The translations under genes were made by a program, and so were the position numbers. DNA of 64,000 bases, from positions 62,001 to 126,000 of the forward strand of contig MU270074.1 of the NCBI GenBank assembly GCA_021432635.1, read 5' to 3'. The notes under the pieces are model-generated. The model searched no databases. It had not been told where the DNA came from and worked only from the letters and a program-made list of their open reading frames with translations. Each line of letters opens with the position of its first letter. Positions within the stretch are counted from its first letter, which is position 1. This stretch comes from Thozetella sp. PMI_491. Taxonomy: Eukaryota > Ascomycota > Sordariomycetes > Chaetosphaeriales > Chaetosphaeriaceae. Shown in pieces: positions 56,105-64,000 of the stretch.

Positions 56105-57944
56105 TAGCTGCAGGCCAGAGAACAGGACAGGCACCCGGTAAGCACCGACCTCTGATAGGGGAGCAGCCACAAAACGAAACAGCTGCGCCGGCGTCGTGCA
56201 GAAAAGCTTAAACAACCATGGCGATCGAGGTGAAAAGGGGGAAGCAAGGTGAGCGGGGGGGGAGGCCAGGGGGGGAGGTAGAGGCCCCATTTGATAGCCT
56301 AAAGGTTAGCTTTACATTGGCAGAGACGTCCGTGTGTCTAGGCGATCACTCAGTTTGGCCTATGCGGCATGCAGCAGGACCGTCTGCGCCCCGGCAGCCC
56401 CGTCCAGGATGCAATGTTTCACAGCGAACCTCAGGCCGGCCCGCGAGCGAGGGCGCGTAAGAGGAGCCCTCTAGTCGAGGCATGCGAGGCGTTGGAGGCG
56501 TTGGAGGCGTTTGGGGAGGCATTTCCCCCTCGCCTAGTCCCCGACACGCAGGCGCCGACCGCCCGAACAGGGCATGTGCTCTCGAAGTCTCGAAGAAGCA
56601 GAAGATCGGATCGACCTGATCTCCTTCCCAATCCGCACCCACACGGCCGGCCGCATCCAACAGGACGCGAGAGCGAGCGGCGCCAGATGTGTGTCACCCT
56701 TCGCCGGCCCCTCCCTGCGACCGTTTTGAACCCACCCTAGCGAGAGGGCCTATTATTTTTGTTCTTCCCGCCGTCGTGCATGCCCGCGTATGCCATTAAG
56801 CTCTCGCCGTCGAAGAGACCGGATGGCAGCTTCAGCGTCTCCAATGCCGGGGGAACCCACTCTCTAGGCTAGTGCGCCGCCGCCGGCTTCTCTAGGTTCC
56901 TGTTCCACGCTTGCTGGGGGATCGCAGACCCTGTTGAGGCTCGGCGAGCTTTTTTGGCGGGTATGCCCGGAAAGTCCACTTAGTATGAAGGAGCTTCCCT
57001 GTTTTCCAACGTCCATTGCGGCTACGCTGTGCCGAACACGGGCCTCAGCATGCCCTCCGCTCTCCACTTCCGGACATGCTTCCCCTCAGGGCAGTGGCCG
57101 GGGCTCGGCTAGGGGGGAGGCGGGAAGGGGACTAGGAAGGAAGCACCAAAATACTAGGGCTTCTGGATCGGGGATATCCCTCGCGTGTAAGGTATTACTA
57201 CGCATGTATCGGCACTGTGCTGCGCGTACTCGAGAAGGAGGAGTAGGCCCCCCAGCGGGTCGGAAGCCTGGCAGCGAGCCATGGACGCGGACCCCTTGCC
57301 CTTCCCCCTTTCCCTCCCACCCCTGGCGCCAGGGGCTGCCGCATTGCCGACGAAATCGACGGGCCGAACATACAGGCAGGGCCTGGAGAGGGTTAGGCCA
57401 GCTACACCGTGCAGGTAGACGGGCCAGCACAAGGGACCCGGTGCAGCATCAGTCGATATGGCATCGCGAGTCGAACGATATTTCCTGGGCGCCGGCCCAT
57501 CACGCCATCTTATCGATCCTCTGCCGTCGTTTGTGGGGAAGCGCATCGGCTGGGCGCGTGCCAGGCTGCCGGATGTCATCTTAAAGTTCGCCCATGTCGT
57601 CCCTCCTCCGCGGGGAGCCAGGGCGGCAGCGTGGATGTGCGGCGGAGGGAGGGGCGGGATGGTCGAAAGACGCTGCTATGCCGGGACGTTTCGCCATGAC
57701 ATCACTGGACGAAGTGCATGTGTGGTGCTGGTCGCACATACCAAGTACATACATGGCACCGCCGCGGCAGTCGACTGCAGATTCCCTACTGCGGTGCCTC
57801 GTACGAAGTCAGGCGCAGAACACGCCGGACACGGGGTGGTGTGGCCTGCCGCAGCATCATCGGCTCGTCTGCCGAGCCCTCGATCTACCTTTGCATCTCA
57901 GCCGTGGTGGGATGGGGATTGAAAATTTCCCTTTGCGGTTCGAA

Positions 57945-57975
57945 GGGGTTGGGGGGAGGGGAGAGAAGGGGGGGG
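57945..57975 (+). repeat. G-quadruplex-type G tract upstream of noxA
   Basis: Four G runs of 4, 6, 4 and 8 bases, split by TT, A and AGAGAA, about 1.7 kb ahead of the noxA start codon. Confidence 0.7.
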
Positions 57976-59691
57976 TAGGAAATCGCTGGACATCTGTGGT
58001 TCCTAGGTAATAGTACTGCACGACAGTTCGCCTCCAACACCATCACCGTCACCTCCAACGACCACTAAAAGACAGTGAGGGCTGGGGAGATGGTACTGTA
58101 CAGTATGGACCCGGGTACAGTACCTCGCTCCCCAGCCTCCAATTGCATCAGCTGGATTTTCACAGGACTGCTCCTGCTCCTGCTCCGTATATGCAAAGCG
58201 CCCAAAAAGCTCGACGTTCGGCAGCCAAACGAGTGGGGAGGGGCGGTGTCCTCGCCTGGGAATCTGCGCAGGCTGCGATTCGGCGACTCGCAGCGCTGGG
58301 AGCCAAGGAGCGCTGCACCAGTTTGTTCTGAGACTTGCGCTCGACCCGTCATTGGTCGGGGCCGGCGGGACCTATCTTTAAAAGCCAGCGCTAGGCCGCG
58401 TTAGGATCCTGTGCAGCCAATCCGGGACCGGTCTCAAGCGCCGGCCAGGGGCCTAGAGGTGCTGCAGCTCCCGTCACCTCCACAGAAGCGCCTTAGAAAA
58501 AGAGCCCAACGAGCTCTCCACGGTCCCTGGGAGCTTCTTGTTCTTCTTGCATATTCCCATCTGGCCATATTCTAGGTAGAGCAAGCGATTTCGTGTTTCT
58601 TCTTCTTCCTCTCTCACCTGGTCCCTTTCCACGCCTCTGGGAAACCTGCTGCCGTGCTTCGAATCGATTTTTTTTTTGGAGAAACCAAAAATCCAGCTTC
58701 TCTCGTCGCCCCCTGGCCACCGCACCCCGGCTCGATTCGAAACCCCTCCCACCCCTGCGCTCAAACACCGCTCGTCTCAAGCTCTCCCCCTCCACGTTCC
58801 CGGCCGTCCCACTGCAGGCCGGCTGATACAGGGCTTGTGCAAGGCGAAACTCCATCGACGTCTGATCTTCCCATCGCGCCTGGGCAGACCCTCGAGCTTG
58901 CCATCGGTCCGCCATCTCGTCTTGTGGGCGTGGGACCCCGGACCGCCGTCTCGTCTCCTCCCACCGGCCGCCCCCCTAAGCGTAGCATTGGCCGCCCCCC
59001 CGGGCGCCCGCCCCTAACGGCTGCGGCTCCTCTGCCTCCCCCCAATCTCGTCTACTACACAGTGCTACCCGGCACCACAACCGCGCACGGCGCCCTGTGC
59101 CCTACCCAGCCCATCATTGCTCCAACTGGCCTGAAGTTTCAAGGGCCACCTGACATCCGAAGACAGAGGCCCCTCTCTCTGGACGTTCCGCCCAAATCCG
59201 GATTCGCCTGTGCGTCGACCCGCCAAGGGTGTGGCTCGCCCCAACTCCCATGACAGCCGCTGGGGCTCGCTTGTCCGCAACTCTCTTATGACATTGTGCT
59301 CCCCCCACCCGGCCTCTTTCCGTCCTGCTGCTCTTTTCTCTCCTCCCTCATCGAGCCAAGACCCGACCTTCCTTTCACTTCCTTCCGCTGCTGGCTCAGA
59401 TCGCTCTTTTCTTTTCTGTTAGTGTATCATCGAGCCGTGCTTGTCTTGTCGCGAAGGCAGAACGCCAGTAATTCGGAGGAGGAAAAGAGAGAGAGAATCC
59501 ACCACGGTCTTTTTTTTTCTCGGTCGCCGTCTCTCGACCGTCGAAAAGCCCGTCCGCTCACTTGCCGCCGCCGACGTCGCCGTCCCGCACCCGAGGGGCA
59601 TCAGGCCGACGAATACCGAGTCGCAGGTCGACAACCTTTTACCTAATCGAGGTCTCCCGGCTCCGACGAAAGAGGGGGAACATTGGTCAAG

Positions 59692-61770
59692 ATGGCGTAC
59701 TGGGAACTTGTCAAGAAGCAGTTTACTGGACCCAAACTCACCTGGTATATCCTATTTTGGGTATTCCACTGGTAGGCTTACCCTCTTTCTACTGCCTTGA
59801 GGTGCTCGTCGGTAGTGGCTGACCAAGCGCAGGGCCATCTTTGCGTACGGATGGTGGAAGCAGGCGACCGAGATCCGCCTGGCGGGCCTGAACACCCTGC
59901 GTAAGACCCCCCCTTCCCAAACCAGAATTGTAGTTTTCAAACCATGGCGGCGACAAAATCTGGGGTTGGGTCTTGAAATGAAGCTAACAGCAATTAGAAT
60001 TCTCGGTGTGGTTGTCCCGAGGCGCTGGTCTCGTTCTTAGTGTCGATGGCATGCTCATCCTCCTCCCGGTGTGCCGGACCATCATGCGTTTCTTCCGCCC
60101 GAAGCTTCGCTTCGTTCCCCTCGACGAGAACCTTTTTGCCCATCGCCAGCTCGCCTATGCGATGCTGATGTTCACCATCATCCACACCAGCGCCCATTAC
60201 GTCAACTTCTACAATGTGTAAGTCTGATCACCTCCCTCCCCCCCACTTCTTCTCTCGCGAAGCACTCTCTGACGAAGCTGGGGAAACAGGGAAAAGACCC
60301 AGATCCGTCCTGTGACGGCCTTGGAAATCCATTATACGCAGCCAGGCGGAATAAGCAAGTTCCCCCATGTCTGAATGATCATTCTAGGAAATTACTAATA
60401 CTCCAGCAGCCGGACATGTGATGCTCCTGTGCATGCTCTTCATGTACACGACCGCCCACCACCGCATCCGCCAGCAGTCGTTCGAGACCTTCTGGTACAC
60501 CCACCACCTCTTCATTCCCTTTTTCCTCGCTCTCTACACCCACACGACCGGCTGCTTCGTGCGTACCAGTGCCGACGCTGTCTCGCCCTTCGCCGGTGAC
60601 ACCTACTGGAACACCTGCATCGGCTACCTCGGTTGGCGATGGGAGATGTGGACCGGCGGCTTCTATCTCATCGAACGTCTCTACCGTGAGGTTCGCGCTC
60701 TTCGTTACACCAAGATCACGAGGGTGGTCAGGCATCCGTATGGTACGCATTCCCCTGTCTAATACTCGAGCGGGCTCAAGAGGCCGCGTATATATAGGGT
60801 ATTAACACACGCCAGATGCCGTCGAGATCCAGTTTGAGAAGCCCTCTTTCAAGTACAAGGCCGGCCAGTGGCTGTTCCTCCAGGTTCCCAGCATCTCGCA
60901 GTACCAGTGGCACCCCTTCACCATCACCTCGTGCCCCTTCGACCCCTATGTCTCGGTCCACGTCCGCCAGGTTGGTGACTTCACCCGCGCTCTCGGTGAC
61001 GCCGTCGGTGCCGGTGCCGCCCAGGCCAAGCTGTACGATGGTGTGGACCCCATGGGCATGTACGAGGTTGCTCTCCAGAACGGCCAGCAGATGCCCGGTC
61101 TCCGCATCGACGGCCCCTACGGTGCCCCGGCTGAGGACGTGTTCGAGAACGAGATCGCCGTCCTGATCGGAACTGGTATCGGTGTCACTCCGTGGGCTTC
61201 GATTCTGAAGAACATCTGGCACTTGCGCAACGGCCCCAACCCCCCGACCCGTCTCCGCCGTGTCGAGTTCATCTGGGTTTGCAAGGATACCGGTTCCTTC
61301 GAGTGGTTCCAGACCCTGCTTTCGTCGCTTGAGGCACAGTCGGCCGAGGCTGCCCAGCTTCCCGGCTCCTCGGGCGTTGAGTTCCTCAAGATCCACACCT
61401 ACCTGACCCAGAAGCTCGACATGAACACCACCCAGAACATCATCCTCAACAGCGTTGGCACCGAGGTCGACCCCCTGACCGAGCTCAAGTCCCGCACCAA
61501 CTTTGGCCGTCCCAACTTCGCCCGTCTCTTTGCCAGCATGCGTGACGGTATCCTTGACCGCACCTACCTCAACGGCCTTGAGGGTAGTATGAAGACTACC
61601 GTCGGTGTATACTTCTGCGGTCCTTCGGCAGCTGGTGAGCCCCGCCCTCGACCCCTTGTACACCATCTCCGTCATGCTAACCATTTGATACAGCTCGTGA
61701 CATCAAGAAGGCCGCGAAGCAGGCGACGGTGCGCGAGGTTGAGTTCAGCTTCTGGAAGGAACACTTCTAA
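59692..61770 (+). CDS. noxA: NADPH oxidase A (Nox1-type)
   Basis: Seven exons (59692..59771, 59833..59900, 59998..60217, 60290..60354, 60410..60742, 60816..61634, 61694..61770) give 553 aa. Introns are 61, 97, 72, 55, 73 and 59 bp. Intron 4 uses a GC donor (A|GCAAGT...CAG), required to restore GGITGHVML. The N-terminal half is a six-helix haem domain with paired His in HRQLAYAML/IIHTSAHY and YTTAHH/YTHHLF. The C-terminal half has the FAD motif HPFTITSCP and NADPH motifs GPYGAP, GTGIGVTPW and YFCGPSAA, ending in FWKEHF. There is no EF-hand, so it is NoxA not NoxC. NoxA makes superoxide at membranes with NoxR, Rac and Bem1-type partners, and is needed for fruiting bodies and hyphal fusion in fungi. 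The start MAYWELVKKQFTGPKLTWY is the family N-terminus. Confidence 0.96.
60355..60409 (+). other. GC-AG intron of noxA
   Basis: A 55-bp intron with donor GCAAGT, branch TACTAATA and acceptor CAG. No GT donor nearby gives the conserved ITGHVM junction in phase. Confidence 0.8.
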
Positions 61771-63592
61771 TTGTACATATTCCTTGTGCGACATGCCAAT
61801 ATGTGGTGGGATCCTTCGGGAGTTCGGGGGCAGGCAACCCCCCAGCTGGGCCTTAGCCGACAAGACAGCGGTAAAGACGAAAACCCTTTCAATCATGGAA
61901 GATGACACGCCGAAGAGCTGTGACGAGCAGCCGGGGAGGCGGAGTGGTGGTGGCGGTTCCGCTGGTGGGCGGCGCGGGCCGGTGTTTTCGATATGCATTC
62001 AGAAGCGGTCTTTTTTTGTTTGGACCTCGGGAGCACGAGTGGCAGAAGTCTCGAGCGTCTATCTTTCATGCTGGACCATTCACAGGCCTGGCCATATTCA
62101 CCACCGCCTTCCTCGCCCCCTTTTTCTGGAGAGGATGTCCTGGATTCCTGACGACCAGCTACCGGAGAGGGGGACTGGGCTGGTTTCCGGGGCAAACAGG
62201 GCTGGTTGCATACATCTTCTAGATATTACCAAATTAAAACATGGGCTTGCGTCCAAAGACTATAAGTTATTTCGGCTTTTGTCCTGGGTTCATCTCAGAT
62301 CTCGTCTGATGTCGCCCCATGTCGCCTAAGCAGTGGCGCCCTCTTGCAGTGTTTCTGCGGGCGTCCCAAGTAAACGGACGGCGTTCTTTCAACGTCCCCA
62401 AGACGTGGGGCGTCAATTTAAAACGCAGCCCCATCGTCTGAACTCTTCTGACACACCTTTGGTGAAGCGGCTATCAAATCAGCCGTGGAGGCGCCGGGCC
62501 AATCACACGCCCCACACTTGCTACACTGAAACGCCCTCTGCGGTCGATCAGTGAGAGGTCAAGGGCGAGTCGGGGGCTCGTTTCTGGGAGAGACGGCTCT
62601 CTGTATGTAAATTATGCTGGAGATGGTTGCTTCGACTGGCAGCCGTTTCCATTCGCGCTGCCAAGATTGCACAAAGCATGCCTCTAGTTAGCGCAGGCTG
62701 GCAGTTGGAAGTATTTATGGCATCGGGCTTGCTCGAGCAGTCCATCGTGTTCGGATGTTGACAACGGACTGCCTTCATTGTGGCTGTGCTGTCCACTCTC
62801 CTGTCATCTGAGCTCGTGCCCCTGAAGCTGCTCTAGGGGAAGGGCAGCGGAGGCTGGGCAAGTACCAAGAAAGCTACTAGCAGGGTGCTCCTTGTGTGTT
62901 TGGGTCAGTATATGCTGTGCCAAGTGTATAGCAGCCGTATATGTTCTTGTTTCTATAGCATTGTTTTGAAACTATTCAGAGTTGAATCTGTTACCCGGCC
63001 TGTACGACCATGCCTGTCACGTCAACAACATTTTAGTCTAAACGAAAATATCGTACAAGCAAGAAGTCGGTCTCCGCGGAAGTCAACAGTATTGTCTTTC
63101 AGAGGATTTCAAAAACCGATATATTTTAGTACTATCCTACACTATGCTTCTGTCTCAAACGTCTGACTGTTGATGTTGTTATGCTAGCGAACTCGGATAG
63201 GCTGTTTGGTCTAGTTGGTTCGCTCTAGCCCAGTTGGCTCATCATGGACTGCTCAACCAACTGCGGCCCAGGAGTACAGCAGAGCATTCCAACCTTAGCT
63301 CGGCCTATCAAGATAATCGTCATTCATTCGGCAGTCCTTTGTTCCCCAGCGCAAAGCAGGTTGATGGCAGTGTTCGCTGGAACAAAGCAATGATACCGAG
63401 CAGTCTGAAGTTGAATAGACAAAGAAGTTGACACAAGAAGATAAGAATATGACTTGGAGTTGTGCTGTCTCGCTCTTGCGGGCACATGGTGTATCGAACT
63501 TTTGCTCTCCCGCTATCTAATATCATTCCGGTGTTGACGCATATATCATCATTTAGACACTCCGAAGAGAGGACATCTCCAACAGCGGTGAA
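61771..63592. other. Region downstream of noxA, no gene seen
   Basis: About 1.8 kb. 61.8-62.4 kb is GC-mixed with overlapping short frames, likely noxA 3' UTR and spacer. 62.9-63.55 kb is AT-richer and without sustained open frames. A segment near 63200 (GGTCTAGTTGGTTCG) recalls a tRNA A-box but has no matching B-box. Confidence 0.5.
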
Positions 63593-64000
63593 ATGAATGA
63601 CAAGTTGATTCAAGCTGTCCCCGGACAGAAACGCCTACCCTCTGAATGCCACGCGGGTGGCCCGAAGAAGAGGATAAGACTGTCGAGTGGCCCGGAGCCA
63701 ACAGTTCCCATCAAGCCAGACCTGCAGGCACACTCGGAGAATGATACCTACCCCATCCGCGCCGACGATGAACTGGTCACCACGCAATACCACAAAAATG
63801 CCGTGAAGCAGCCAAAGTACTCGCCGATCCTCGTTTCTCCGACGAATCCTCTCCCGCCTCGGCGGCCACCGCAGGTCGCCATCCCTCCCTTGCCCTTCCC
63901 GCCGGCCAAGCGTGCCGGCCGCCGAGGTGACTTCTGTCCCAAGACCCGCCACCTGACGGCCGCCGAGGTCGAATCGCTGCTACCGGGTTCCATGTTCGAC
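63593..64000 (+). CDS. Start of an unrecognised proline-rich protein, cut by window end
   Basis: From ATG 63593 the frame stays open through 136 codons to the window end. Codon use is like the neighbouring genes. The sequence has a Lys/Arg patch (GGPKKRIRL), an acidic-to-basic stretch (YPIRADDELVTTQYHKN), a Pro-rich segment (NPLPPRRPPQVAIPPLPFPPAKRAGRRG) and then TRHLTAAEVESLLPG. No domain is recognised. The true start could be elsewhere if an intron lies upstream (an ACAG at 63626-63629 is a possible acceptor). Confidence 0.5.
   Translation, partial: MNDKLIQAVPGQKRLPSECHAGGPKKRIRLSSGPEPTVPIKPDLQAHSENDTYPIRADDELVTTQYHKNAVKQPKYSPILVSPTNPLPPRRPPQVAIPPLPFPPAKRAGRRGDFCPKTRHLTAAEVESLLPGSMFD

Larger units (their letters stand above)
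55561..59691. other. 4.1-kb gene-free stretch ahead of noxA
   Basis: The largest gap in the window. It contains a 12-bp tandem repeat (56076-56104), G runs at 56250-56282 and a quadruplex motif at 57945-57975. The last kilobase (58.5-59.69 kb) is C/T-rich with TTCTTCTT runs, typical of a long fungal leader. Longer open frames here, such as 58654-59253, are proline/arginine-rich without conserved features. It is best read as noxA promoter plus long 5' leader, perhaps with upstream ORFs. Confidence 0.55.

Noticed and set aside
58654-59253. 200-codon frame with GRPPKRSIGRPPGRP resembling an AT-hook
   Set aside because: The motif arises from a C-rich stretch. There is no conserved context, and it lies in the probable noxA leader. 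It is kept only as a possible upstream ORF.
63195-63290. tRNA-like A-box (GGTCTAGTTGGT)
   Set aside because: No TTCGA B-box or cloverleaf follows.

Overview
This is nuclear DNA of a filamentous ascomycete (Pezizomycotina, most likely a Sordariomycete). Genes carry short introns, mostly 50-80 bp, with GT(A/G)AGT-type donors, CTAAC/CTGAC branch points and CAG/TAG acceptors. Coding DNA is GC-rich. Products are typical of moulds: NADPH oxidase A, a histidine acid phosphatase, a DHHC acyltransferase of the Pfa4 type, a GT90 glycosyltransferase and Ssn8 cyclin C. Nothing bacterial, viral or CRISPR-like was found. Exon joins below were worked out by eye from reading phase and family continuity, without transcripts or database searches.

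Layout. 0-5 kb: a small four-helix membrane protein (cut by the window start), a DUF3716/AT-hook protein and the SNARE Syn8. 5.6-11.2 kb: a meiotic APC/C activator (AMA1) facing away from the Rab geranylgeranyltransferase alpha subunit (BET4). 11.4-17.9 kb: secreted histidine acid phosphatase, nuclear-encoded tRNA(Ile)-lysidine synthetase and the mitochondrial S-adenosylmethionine carrier PET8. 18-28.5 kb: a WDR48/Bun107 homologue, a possible small Cys-rich protein and the 11-exon glutamine-dependent NAD synthetase QNS1. 28.7-40.9 kb: a cryptic small gene, a DUF4097-like single-pass membrane protein, an EF-hand ATP-Mg/Pi carrier, cyclin C and a TauD/TfdA dioxygenase. 43-55.6 kb: a small Cys/His-rich protein, a ZZ/EF-hand membrane protein, an MBL-fold protein, Pfa4 and the GT90 protein. 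59.7-61.8 kb: noxA behind a 4-kb gene-free stretch. 63.6 kb to the end: the start of an unrecognised proline-rich protein.

The genes are mostly unrelated housekeeping functions, not a metabolic cluster. Many sit as head-to-head pairs sharing one upstream region (DUF3716/SYN8, AMA1/BET4, TilS/PET8, SCaMC/SSN8, ZZ-EF/MBL, PFA4/GT90), alternating with convergent pairs.

Most notable points: AMA1 is interrupted by an in-frame TAG exactly where the family has a Trp, the rest of the gene being intact; QNS1 carries a 681-bp intron holding a probable LTR relic, an 18-nt exon, and a degenerate repeat ahead of two successive acceptors; noxA uses a GC-AG intron; the DUF3716 stop codon lies inside a splice donor that leads to a further exon. 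I found no convincing new biological system.
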